Assembly: GCA_964490005.1 (NCBI GenBank)
Contig: CAZBBB010000013.1
Span: forward strand, 1 to 48,399
Direction: 5' to 3'
Length of the DNA: 48,399 bases
Origin: CAZBBB01 sp964490005
Lineage (GTDB): Bacteria; Planctomycetota; B15-G4
The position numbers were made by a program, and so were the translations under genes. Below, one piece after another: positions 7,733 through 16,016 of the stretch. The notes below the pieces were generated by a model. It made no database searches and was not told where the DNA came from. It worked only from the letters and a program-made list of their open reading frames with translations. The stretch's first letter is position 1; every line of letters starts with the position of its first letter.

Positions 7733-9196
7733 ATGAGCCTGCCCGCGATCCGTCCTGATTCGGCCCGTGGCGAGACCACCCGCGGCGTGCTCGGCGCGGC
7801 GCTCGCGCTGCTGTCGGCCCTGGCCCTCGCGCCGGCCCTGACGGCGCAGCCGATCACGACGAGCGCGCTGGCCGGAGCCCTCGCGCCCGGCTTCGTCAAC
7901 GGCAACGGCGCGGCCGCGCGCTTCAACCTGCCGACCTACATGGTCGCGCTCGCCAACGGCGACGTGCTCGTCGCGGACACGAACAACCACGTCATCCGCC
8001 GCGTGACGCCCGCGGGCGACGTCACGACCTTCGCCGGCTCGGGCGTCGCCGGCTGGGCCGACGGCCCGGTCGCCACGGCGCGCTTCGACGCGCCCGCCGG
8101 GCTGGCGCTCGACGCCGGCGGCGCGCTGATCGTTGCCGACACGAACAATCACGTCCTGCGCCGCATCAGCCTCGCGGGCAACGTGTCCACCATCGCGGGC
8201 ATGGTCGACGACCCGGGCTTCGCCGACGGGCCGGTCTCGATCGCCTGCTTCTTCGCGCCGAGCGACGTGACCGTGCGCGCCGACGGCTCGATCCTCGTGG
8301 CCGACACGAACAACCACGTCATCCGCCGCGTCGTCGTCGGCGGCATCGTCACGACCATCTCCGGCCAGCCGACCTCGGCGGGCTTCCTCGACGGGATGGG
8401 TACGGGCGCGCGGCTGGCCTTCCCGCGCGGCATCGCGATCGCGCCCAACGGCAACGCCTACGTCGCCGACACGAACAACAACGCCATCCGCGAACTGACG
8501 CCCGCCGGGATGCTCACGACGATCGCCGGCAACGGGACGCCCGGCCTCGTCGACGGCTTCGGGGCGGCCGCCCGCCTCAACCGCCCGCGCCAGGTCGCCG
8601 CGCACCCCGACGGCACCTTCTACGTGGCCGACCAGATGAACCACGCCGTGCGGCAGGTGAGCGCGGGCGGCACGGTCTCCACCATCGCGGGCACCGGCGC
8701 GGCGGGCTCGATGAACGGCGTGGTCGCGACCTTCAACAACCCCTGGGGCCTGGCGGCGCGCCCCGACGGCACGCTGGTCGTCGGCGACAGCGCCAACAAC
8801 CTGGTGCGCTCGATCGCCAACACGCCGTGGACGAACGTCGGCTCGGCGCTCGGCGGCGGCCTCGGGACGCCGGCGCTCGCGGGCGCCGGCCTGCTCGCCT
8901 CGGGCACGCCCGGTTCGCTCGAGGTCGGCGGCGCGGCGCCGGCCGCGATCGCCGCGCTGTTCGTCGGCCTCGCGCCGGGCAACGCGCCCTTCAAGGGCGG
9001 CACGCTGGTGCCCTTCCCGGTGCTGCTCACCTTCAACCTGGCGACCAACGGCGCGGGCAAGCTCACGCTGCCGTGGCTGAGCTGGCCGAGCGGCGTGCCC
9101 TCGGCCGTGCCGTTCTACTTCCAGGTCTGGATCTCCGACTTCTCGGCCCCCAACGGCGCCACCGCCACCAACGCCGTGCGCGGCACGACGCCCTAG
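7733..9196 (+). CDS. Exported NHL-repeat six-bladed propeller protein with shared C-terminal domain
   Basis: Exported protein of 487 aa with unknown ligand. The N-terminus is a long signal peptide (hydrophobic stretch around residues 19-39, cleaved near LTAQ). Six NHL-type repeats follow, recognised by VADTNNHVIRRV, VADTNNHVLRRI, a second VADTNNHVIRRV, VADTNNNAIREL, VADQMNHAVRQV and VGDSANNLVRSI, each followed by an iron/serine-rich TIAG-type turn. These make one full six-bladed propeller. The last 120 residues form a separate domain (FVGLAPGNAPFKGGTLVP, then WPSGVPSAVPFYFQVWISD, ending AVRGTTP) that recurs in the protein ending at 12426. Its stop codon overlaps the stop of the convergent gene at 9193 in one shared CTAG. 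Confidence 0.88.
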   Translation: MSLPAIRPDSARGETTRGVLGAALALLSALALAPALTAQPITTSALAGALAPGFVNGNGAAARFNLPTYMVALANGDVLVADTNNHVIRRVTPAGDVTTFAGSGVAGWADGPVATARFDAPAGLALDAGGALIVADTNNHVLRRISLAGNVSTIAGMVDDPGFADGPVSIACFFAPSDVTVRADGSILVADTNNHVIRRVVVGGIVTTISGQPTSAGFLDGMGTGARLAFPRGIAIAPNGNAYVADTNNNAIRELTPAGMLTTIAGNGTPGLVDGFGAAARLNRPRQVAAHPDGTFYVADQMNHAVRQVSAGGTVSTIAGTGAAGSMNGVVATFNNPWGLAARPDGTLVVGDSANNLVRSIANTPWTNVGSALGGGLGTPALAGAGLLASGTPGSLEVGGAAPAAIAALFVGLAPGNAPFKGGTLVPFPVLLTFNLATNGAGKLTLPWLSWPSGVPSAVPFYFQVWISDFSAPNGATATNAVRGTTP

Positions 9197-10389
9197 CGCG
9201 GCCGGCCGGCCAGGATGCGCTCGGCCAGCAGTTCGCCGATGAGCGCGTGGGCGCGCAGGTTGATGTGGCAGTCGGCCTTGCGGTTGTAGAGCATCTCGGG
9301 CGAGGCGCGGAAGGTCTCGCGCAGATCGAGCAGGTCGACGCCGCGCGAGGCGGCCCGCGCCAGCCAGCGGTTGGCGATGCGGTCGCTGACGTGCAGGTCG
9401 CGCGCGTCGAGGCCCGTCGCGGCGAGCGACCGCTGCACGTCCTCGCCGAAGAAGCGCGGCTGGCTGAGGAACGGCGTCGGCAGGTACATCAGCACGAAGT
9501 GGATGCCGTGCTCGCGGCACAGCCGCTCGGCCTCCAGCGTGATCGCGTCGAGCGTCTCGATCGCGAGGTCGACGTCCTCGGGGTTGTTGCGGAAGTGCGC
9601 CGCCTGGCTGAGTTCCTGCGAGGCGATGTTCACCGGCTTGAGCGAACGCAGCAGCTCCGGCGACCAGTCGTTCGTGCGCGCCGGCCCGCGCCGGTGGAAG
9701 TAGCGCTGGAGCTGCATCAGCGGCCCGAAGTCGTTGCCGCCGTAGACCGCCATCACGAACGCGTCGGGCTGCAGCCCGAGGTAGGCCTCGAGCACGCCCA
9801 GGTAGTTGTAGGGGTGGTAGCCGCCGGCGCTGGCGTTGAGCGCCTCGACCGAGCGCGAGGGGTCGGCCTCCCGCAGGCGCGCCTCGAGCCGGTTGGTGAA
9901 GCTCTCCTCGTTGGCGCACAGCCCCGCGCCGTGCGAGTCGCCCGCCACGAGCACGCGCAGGTCGGGCTTGACGGGCAGGACCTCGGCATCCTCCAGCATC
10001 CCGAGACTGTTCGTGCGGCGCGTGAAGCCGCCCGCCGGGTGGTCGGCGAAGTCGAACCACTGCTCGACGTTGGGCTCGTTGGGCGCCCAGAAGTGCGTGT
10101 TGTAGGGACGGTTCCTGCCCGCCGGCGGGAAGAACAGCCGGGCCGTCTCGAGATCGAGCTCCTCGCGGCGCAGACGCGGGTCGCGCACCGGCGGCAGCGC
10201 GTCCTCGGGCGGCGCGCTCGCCGCTCGCTCGGCGAGCACCTGCGCGAGGTCGGCGCGCGTGTCGACGGTCGTGATCATGTCGGGGTCGGCGCCCGCACCC
10301 GGCCGCCCGCGCACGATCAGCCAGGCGCCGGCCGCTCCGAGGCCCGCCAGCACGACCAGGATCACGAGGCGCGTGCGCGTGGTCGTCAT
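9193..10389 (-). CDS. Membrane-anchored SGNH/GDSL hydrolase-like protein
   Basis: Probable esterase or acyltransferase-type SGNH protein, 398 aa. An N-terminal hydrophobic segment (residues about 7-28, after MTTTRTR) acts as signal or anchor. SGNH blocks are visible: block I VLVAGDSHGAG with the nucleophile serine, a glycine in NASAGGYHPYNY, block III AVYGGNDFG, and a late D-x-H block (ADCHINLRAHALIGELLAERI, shown here only by its key D and H residues about 20 from the C-terminus). The substrate is unknown; sugar or polymer deacetylation would fit the family. An upstream in-frame start exists, but it would add 33 Arg-rich residues before the signal sequence, so the ATG at 10389 is preferred. 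Confidence 0.8.
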   Translation of the reverse strand: MTTTRTRLVILVVLAGLGAAGAWLIVRGRPGAGADPDMITTVDTRADLAQVLAERAASAPPEDALPPVRDPRLRREELDLETARLFFPPAGRNRPYNTHFWAPNEPNVEQWFDFADHPAGGFTRRTNSLGMLEDAEVLPVKPDLRVLVAGDSHGAGLCANEESFTNRLEARLREADPSRSVEALNASAGGYHPYNYLGVLEAYLGLQPDAFVMAVYGGNDFGPLMQLQRYFHRRGPARTNDWSPELLRSLKPVNIASQELSQAAHFRNNPEDVDLAIETLDAITLEAERLCREHGIHFVLMYLPTPFLSQPRFFGEDVQRSLAATGLDARDLHVSDRIANRWLARAASRGVDLLDLRETFRASPEMLYNRKADCHINLRAHALIGELLAERILAGRPR

Positions 10390-10400
10390 GATCGGCGCGC

Positions 10401-10406
10401 ATCGTA
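10401..10406 (-). promoter_or_regulatory. Putative -10 box for the SGNH protein gene
   Basis: TACGAT on the minus strand ends 11 nt before the ATG at 10389. The predicted transcript would have a leader of only a few nucleotides. Confidence 0.4.
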
Positions 10407-10455
10407 ACGCCCCGCGGCGCGCCGTTCCGCGGCCCACGGCGGCGCGCGCCCGCGG

Positions 10456-10461
10456 TATGCT
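10456..10461 (+). promoter_or_regulatory. Putative -10 box for the second FG-GAP gene
   Basis: TATGCT lies 42 nt before the ATG at 10504. No convincing -35 was found. Confidence 0.35.
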
Positions 10462-10503
10462 GCGCGACCTTCCGTCCGACGCCGCCACCCGGGACCGCCC
10501 ACC

Positions 10504-12426
10504 ATGTCACGCCCGCCCCTCGCCCCGCCTGCACCGCTCGCCGCCCTGCTCGTGCTGCTCGCCGCCGCCCCGTCGGCGCCCGCCCAGCAGTTCGTGCGCG
10601 ACACGGCGGCGATGGTCTCGCCCGCCTCGTGGACCAACGGCGTGGCCGTGGCCGACTTCAACGGCGACGGCATCGAGGACATCGCCTTCGCCGAGGGCTC
10701 GACCTACGGCCCGGGCGGCGCGCTGCCGCAGGTGCTGTACTTCGGCGACGGCGCGGGCAACTTCGTCAACGTCTCGGCCCAGCTCAACGTCGCGGCCTTC
10801 AACGCGCAGATGGTCATCGCCGACGACTGCGACAACGACGGCGACCTGGACCTCATCTACGCGCCCTCGGGGCCCTTCCCGGCCACGACCCAGCGCCCGC
10901 GCATCCTGATCAACGACGGCACGGGCGTCTTCACCAACGAGAGCCCCACGCGCATGCCGACCACGACGATGTCGTCGTGGTGCGTCGTCGCCGCCGACCT
11001 GGACAACGACGGCGACCGCGACCTGGTCTTCAACGACGGCTGCCTGAACTTCACCGGCCAGCCGGGCCAGGCCAGGATCTACTTCAACGACGGCGCGGGG
11101 CACTACACCGACGTGACCGCCACGCACGCGCCCGTCGAGCTGTACAACAGCCAGGACATCATCTGCTTCGACTACGACGGCGACTTCGACCTCGACATCG
11201 CGCATTCGGGCTTCGGCTCGACCGGCGGCAAGCGCTCGAGCCTGTGGGTCAACGACGGCACCGGCCACTTCGCGACGAACGCCACGATCGACCAGCTCTG
11301 CACGGTGAACAGCTACGAGGCCGACTGGTCGGACCTCGACGGCGACGGCGACTGGGACGCCGCCGTGCAGTCGATCTCGGGCGTCAACGAGGGCTGGGGC
11401 GAGAACCTGGGGCTCGACGTGCCGCCGGCCGAGACGGTCTTCTCGGGCGCCAACGGCAACGACGACAACGAAATGGCCTCCATGGACTACGACATGGACG
11501 GCGACCTGGACGTGTTCGTCGGCTCGCTGGCGGCCAACCGCGAGAAGGTCTACCAGCAGGACGCGGCCGGCGTGTTCACGCGCGTCGACGTCTTCCAGCA
11601 GATCACCGACAGCACGCTCGACCTGGCCTTCGGCGACTTCGACGACGACGGCCGGCACGACGTCGTCACGGCGCAGGGCGAGTCGGGCGTGCAGATCAAC
11701 AAGATCTACGACAACAACGGCCCCGTCGACGTGCTGCCGCCGAAGGTGCTGGCCTTCGAGGTGCCCTCCGCCGTCGTCGCGGGCGGCCAGGTCTTCCGCA
11801 TCTTCGCGCAGGACGACTGGGTCGACGACGGCCTGAGCAACGTGCTCGTCGGCTACGCCTGGGAGACCTTCGCGGGCGGCGCGAGCGAGGCGTCCGGCTC
11901 GGGCAGCCCGACCTTCCAGGGCGGCTGCATGTGGCGCGCGCTCGTGCCGACCACCGGCGCCACCGACGGCGTGGCCGTGACGTGGACGCTCTTTGACGAC
12001 GTCGGCAACCTCGCCCCGCCCGTGCTCGCGGCGGTCGGCGACATCCGTGACGGCACCTGGGTCGACCTCGGCGGCGGCCTGGCCGGCACGGGCGCGCTGA
12101 CGCCGACGCTCGCGGGCAGCGGCCCGCTCAGCGCGAACTCGGCCAACGTCCTGACGCTCGCCGACGCGCTGCCCGGATCGAACGCCGCGCTGTTCGTCGG
12201 CTTCTCGCTGCTGGGCGCGCCCTTCAAGGGCGGCACGCTGCTGCCTTCGCCCGACCTGGTCCTGTTCGGGCTGCCGGTCGGCGGCGGCGGCGCGCTGAGC
12301 CTGCCCTTCACCTGGCCGACGGGCGTCCCTGCCGGCACGCAGCTCTGGCTGCAGGCCTGGGTCACGGACGCGGGCGGCCCCGTCGGGTTCTCCGCCAGCA
12401 ACGGTCTGCGAGGCACCTCGAACTGA
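10504..12426 (+). CDS. Exported FG-GAP/VCBS propeller protein with shared C-terminal domain
   Basis: Exported protein, 640 aa, of unknown function. Residues 1-27 are a signal peptide (LLVLLAAAPSAPAQ). Seven Asp-rich FG-GAP/VCBS loops follow over about residues 45-400, including DFNGDGIEDIAF, DCDNDGDLDLIY, DLDNDGDRDLVF, DYDGDFDLDIAH, DLDGDGDWDAAV, DYDMDGDLDVFV and DFDDDGRHDVVT, so one seven-bladed calcium-binding propeller is predicted. An immunoglobulin-like segment comes next (PPKVLAFEVPSAVVAGGQVF). The last 120 residues are the domain also found at the end of the NHL protein (NAALFVGFSLLGAPFKGGTL, ending GLRGTSN). No catalytic residues were recognised. The stop codon overlaps the likely CTG start of the next gene. 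Confidence 0.88.
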   Translation: MSRPPLAPPAPLAALLVLLAAAPSAPAQQFVRDTAAMVSPASWTNGVAVADFNGDGIEDIAFAEGSTYGPGGALPQVLYFGDGAGNFVNVSAQLNVAAFNAQMVIADDCDNDGDLDLIYAPSGPFPATTQRPRILINDGTGVFTNESPTRMPTTTMSSWCVVAADLDNDGDRDLVFNDGCLNFTGQPGQARIYFNDGAGHYTDVTATHAPVELYNSQDIICFDYDGDFDLDIAHSGFGSTGGKRSSLWVNDGTGHFATNATIDQLCTVNSYEADWSDLDGDGDWDAAVQSISGVNEGWGENLGLDVPPAETVFSGANGNDDNEMASMDYDMDGDLDVFVGSLAANREKVYQQDAAGVFTRVDVFQQITDSTLDLAFGDFDDDGRHDVVTAQGESGVQINKIYDNNGPVDVLPPKVLAFEVPSAVVAGGQVFRIFAQDDWVDDGLSNVLVGYAWETFAGGASEASGSGSPTFQGGCMWRALVPTTGATDGVAVTWTLFDDVGNLAPPVLAAVGDIRDGTWVDLGGGLAGTGALTPTLAGSGPLSANSANVLTLADALPGSNAALFVGFSLLGAPFKGGTLLPSPDLVLFGLPVGGGGALSLPFTWPTGVPAGTQLWLQAWVTDAGGPVGFSASNGLRGTSN

Positions 12427-15400
12427 CGAGCCCCGGCCCGCCGCCCGCGCCCGGCTGGCGCTACGGGATCGATCGCGGCGGCACCTTCATCGACGTCGTG
12501 GCCCTCGGTCCGCGGGGCGAGCGGCGGCTGGCCAAGCGGCTGAGCGAGACGCGCGGCGAGGGGTCGGCGGGCCTCGTCGACGGCACGGCGGCGATCCTCG
12601 CCGCGCACGACGAGGCGCACGACGAGGCGCGCGTCGGGCCGCTCGCCGAGCTGCGCATCGGCACGACGGTCGCGACCAACGCGCTGCTCGAACGCAAGGG
12701 CGCGCGCACGGCGCTGGCGGTCACGGCGGGCTTCGCCGACCTGCTCGAGATCGGCCACCAGGACCGCCCCGAGATCTTCGCGCTGCGGATCGACAAGCGC
12801 GCGCTGCTGCACGAGCAGGTCGTCGAGATCGACGAGCGCGTGCGCGCCGACGGCACGGTGGAGCGCGCGCCCGACCCGCAGGCCGTGCGCACGGCCCTCG
12901 CGGCCGCCCGAGCCGCCGGCGCGCAGGCCCTCGCGGTGCTGCTGCTGCACTCCGGCGTGCGCCCCGAGCACGAGCGCCTCGTCGGGCGGATCGCGCGCGA
13001 GCTCGGCTTCGAGCAGGTCTCGCTCAGCCACGAGGTCGCGCCCGGGCCCGGCGCCGTCGCGCGCGGCGACACGACGGTGGCCGACGCCTACCTCACGCCT
13101 GCGCTGCGGCGCTTTCTGGCCGGCGTGCAGGCCGCCGCGCCACGCGCGCGGCTCGCCTGCCTGCAGAGCGGCGGCGGGCTGGCCGACGCGGCGCGCATCG
13201 GCGGCAAGGACGCGGTGCTCTCGGGCCCGGCCGGCGGCGCGATCGCCGTCGCGCACGTCGCGCGCACGCTCGGCCTGCCCGCCGTCATCGGCCTCGACAT
13301 GGGCGGCACGAGCACCGACGTCTGCCGCTGCGCGCCCGAGCCGGCGCGCGTGCACGAGACCGTCGCGGCCGGCGTGCGGCTGCGCGTGCCGGCCATCGAC
13401 GTCGCCACGGTGGCGGCCGGCGGCGGCTCGATCCTGCGCCTCGCCGACGGACGCATGCAGGTCGGCCCCGACAGCGCCGGCGCCGACCCCGGGCCGGCGT
13501 GCTACGGGCGCGGCGGACCGGCCACGCTCACCGACGCCAACCTGCTGCTCGGCCGGCTCCGTCCCGAGCACTTTCCGCACCTGAGGCTCGACGTGCGGGC
13601 GGCGACCGCCGCGCTCGCCGCCTTCGACCCCGACGACCCGGCGCGCGCCGCGGCCGGCTTCGTGGCGATCGCCGACGAGCACATGGCGGCGGCGATCCGC
13701 TCGATCTCGGTCGCGCACGGGCACGACGCGCGGCAGGCGGCGCTCGTCGCCTTCGGCGGCGCGGGCGGACAGCACGCCTGCGCCATCGCGCGCCGGCTCG
13801 GGATGCGCACGGTCGTCGTGCACCCGCTCGCGGGACTGATGTCGGCCTGGGGCCTGCTGCTCGCGGACCGCCGCCGGCACGTCGTGCGCCCGGCGCGCGA
13901 GGGCGACCAGGCGCACCCCGACTTCGAGGACCTCGAGTCCCGGGCGCGCGCGGCGCTCGCCGCGGAGGATTGCGCGCAGCCCCTGCTGATCCGCACGCTC
14001 GATGCGCGCTACCTCGGCGCCGACGAGGTGCTCGAGGTGCCGGCGGGCGGAGACTGGCGCGCCGAGTTCCGGCGCCGCCACCGCGCGCTGCACGGCGTGC
14101 TGCAGCAGGCGGAGATCGAACTCGTGGCCCTGCGCGTCGAGGCCGTCGGGCGCACCGAACCGCCGCCCGAGCCCGAGGCGCCGGCCCCCGCGCACGCGGC
14201 GGTGCCGCACGAGGCGGGCGAGGGCGCACGCGCGCCGCTGTACCGTCGCGCCGAGCTGTCGCCCGGCGCCACGCTCGCGGGTCCGGCGCTGATCGTCGAG
14301 GACCACGCCACGACCTGGGTCGAGCGCGGCTTTGCCGCGCGCGTCGACGGGCGCGGCTGGCTGATCCTGCACGACGAGGCCGCCGGCGCGGCGGGCGACG
14401 GGACGCTGGCGCGCCCCTCGCGCGCCGATCCGCTCGGCCTGGAGATCATGTCGCACCGCTTCATGGAGATCGCGCGGCGCATGGGCGAGCGGCTGCGGCG
14501 GCTGGCCCACTCGGTGAACGTCAAGGAGCGCCTCGACTTCTCCTGCGCGCTCTTCGACGCGCGCGGCGGGCTCGTCGCCAACGCGCCGCACATCCCCGTG
14601 CACCTCGGCGCGATGGGCGAAACGGTGGCGGCGCTGCTCGCCGAGCGCGGCACCGAGCTGCGCGACGGCGACGCCTGGATCTCCAACGACCCCTACCAGG
14701 GCGGCAGCCACCTGCCCGACCTGACGGTCATGCAGCCGGTCTTCCGCGAGGGCCGCCTGGCCTTCCTGATCGCCAACCGCGGGCACCACGCCGACGTCGG
14801 TGGCGCCGTGCCCGGGTCGATGCCCGCGCACAGCACGCACATCGCGCAGGAGGGCGCGCTGATCTCCAACGTGCTGCTCGCGCGCGACGGGGAACTGCGC
14901 CCCGACGAGACGCTCGCGCTGCTGGCGGCGGCCGGCGCGCGCGGCCTGCCCGAGCGCCTGGCCGACCTGCGCGCGCAGGTCGCGTCGGCCGCCTCGGGCG
15001 CCGCCGAGCTGCACGCGCTGTGCGACGCGCTGGGCACGGACACCGTCGCCGGCTGGATGGACTGCGTGGCCGACAACGCCGCCGAGGTCATGTCCGAGGT
15101 GCTGGCCGAGCTGCTGCAGGGCCACGACCGCCGCCGCTACGCCTTCGCCGACGCGCTCGACGACGGCAGCCCGATCGCCGTCGCGATCGACGTGACCCGC
15201 GACGACGCGGGCCGCCCGCGCGCGGTCTTCGACTTCACCGGCAGCGCGCCGCGCCACGCCGGCAACCGCAACGCGCCGCGGGCCGTCGTCGTCGCCGCCG
15301 TGCTCTACGTGCTGCGCACGCTCGCGCAGCGCCCCATCCCGCTCAACGCCGGCTGCCTGCGCGCGGTGTCGATCGTCGTGCCGCCCGGCAGCCTGCTCGA

Positions 15401-15908
15401 TCCGGTCGCGCCGGCCGCCGTGTGCGGCGGCAACGTCGAGACCAGCCAGCGCCTCGTGGACGTGCTGCTCGGCGCGCTCGACCGGCTCGCCGCCTGCCAG
15501 GGCACGATGAACAACGTGACCTTCGGCGACGGGAGCTTCGCCTACTACGAAACCGTCTGCGGCGGCGCGGGCGCGGGGCCCGGCTTCCACGGCGCGCACG
15601 CCGTCCACACGCACATGACCAACACGCGCCTGACCGACGTCGAGATCCTCGAGGCGCGCCACCCGGTGCTCGTGCGCCGCTTCGCCGTGCGGCGCGGCTC
15701 GGGCGGCGCCGGCACGTGGCGCGGCGGCGACGGCGTGATCCGCGAGCTGGAGTTCCTGCGGCCGCTCGACGTGACGATCCTCGCCGAGCGCCGCGCCCGC
15801 CCGCCCTTCGGGCTGCGCGCCGCGCCCGGCCAGCTCGGCGAGCAGCAGGTCACGCCGACCTCGCTGCGACTGCTCACGCCCGGCGGCGGAGGCTGGTCGC
15901 CGCGCTGA
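12423..15908 (+). CDS. Fused hydantoinase A/B (5-oxoprolinase family), likely CTG start
   Basis: ATP-dependent lactam or ring-amide hydrolase of the HyuA-HyuB/5-oxoprolinase family, about 1161 aa, both subunits in one chain as in full-length oxoprolinase. The HyuA part (about 1-650) begins with the phosphate-binding GIDRGGTFIDVVA, then GTTVATNALLERKG and GLDMGGTSTDV. The HyuB part (about 670-1161) begins with DPLGLEIMSHRFMEIARRMG and includes WISNDPYQGGSHLPDL and RGHHADVGG. The first AUG/GUG-type codon, GTG at 12498, would delete the conserved GIDRGGTF motif. No ATG or TTG exists in frame, but CTG at 12423 has GAGG at 12410-12413, nine nt upstream, and overlaps the previous stop. Substrate (5-oxoproline, hydantoin or N-methylhydantoin) cannot be told from sequence. 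Confidence 0.88.
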   Translation: MTSPGPPPAPGWRYGIDRGGTFIDVVALGPRGERRLAKRLSETRGEGSAGLVDGTAAILAAHDEAHDEARVGPLAELRIGTTVATNALLERKGARTALAVTAGFADLLEIGHQDRPEIFALRIDKRALLHEQVVEIDERVRADGTVERAPDPQAVRTALAAARAAGAQALAVLLLHSGVRPEHERLVGRIARELGFEQVSLSHEVAPGPGAVARGDTTVADAYLTPALRRFLAGVQAAAPRARLACLQSGGGLADAARIGGKDAVLSGPAGGAIAVAHVARTLGLPAVIGLDMGGTSTDVCRCAPEPARVHETVAAGVRLRVPAIDVATVAAGGGSILRLADGRMQVGPDSAGADPGPACYGRGGPATLTDANLLLGRLRPEHFPHLRLDVRAATAALAAFDPDDPARAAAGFVAIADEHMAAAIRSISVAHGHDARQAALVAFGGAGGQHACAIARRLGMRTVVVHPLAGLMSAWGLLLADRRRHVVRPAREGDQAHPDFEDLESRARAALAAEDCAQPLLIRTLDARYLGADEVLEVPAGGDWRAEFRRRHRALHGVLQQAEIELVALRVEAVGRTEPPPEPEAPAPAHAAVPHEAGEGARAPLYRRAELSPGATLAGPALIVEDHATTWVERGFAARVDGRGWLILHDEAAGAAGDGTLARPSRADPLGLEIMSHRFMEIARRMGERLRRLAHSVNVKERLDFSCALFDARGGLVANAPHIPVHLGAMGETVAALLAERGTELRDGDAWISNDPYQGGSHLPDLTVMQPVFREGRLAFLIANRGHHADVGGAVPGSMPAHSTHIAQEGALISNVLLARDGELRPDETLALLAAAGARGLPERLADLRAQVASAASGAAELHALCDALGTDTVAGWMDCVADNAAEVMSEVLAELLQGHDRRRYAFADALDDGSPIAVAIDVTRDDAGRPRAVFDFTGSAPRHAGNRNAPRAVVVAAVLYVLRTLAQRPIPLNAGCLRAVSIVVPPGSLLDPVAPAAVCGGNVETSQRLVDVLLGALDRLAACQGTMNNVTFGDGSFAYYETVCGGAGAGPGFHGAHAVHTHMTNTRLTDVEILEARHPVLVRRFAVRRGSGGAGTWRGGDGVIRELEFLRPLDVTILAERRARPPFGLRAAPGQLGEQQVTPTSLRLLTPGGGGWSPR

Positions 15909-16004
15909 GCCGCGCACGTCGTGGCGAGCGCCCGGCGGGAACGCGGCCGGGGGTCCGCCCGCGGTGGGTCGCCGCGCGCGCTCCCGCCCGTCGGGTCCAC
16001 TCCC

Positions 16005-16010
16005 TACAAT
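16005..16010 (+). promoter_or_regulatory. Putative -10 box giving a leaderless transcript (BNR protein)
   Basis: TACAAT is followed by only six nt and then the ATG at 16017. With the usual -10 to start distance, transcription would begin at or next to the A of the start codon. No ribosome-binding site fits between them. Confidence 0.55.
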
Positions 16011-16016
16011 CACGCG

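Noticed and set aside
12498..15908. GTG 12498 as the start of the hydantoinase
   Set aside because: It would remove the conserved GIDRGGTF phosphate-binding motif, which is encoded in frame just upstream.
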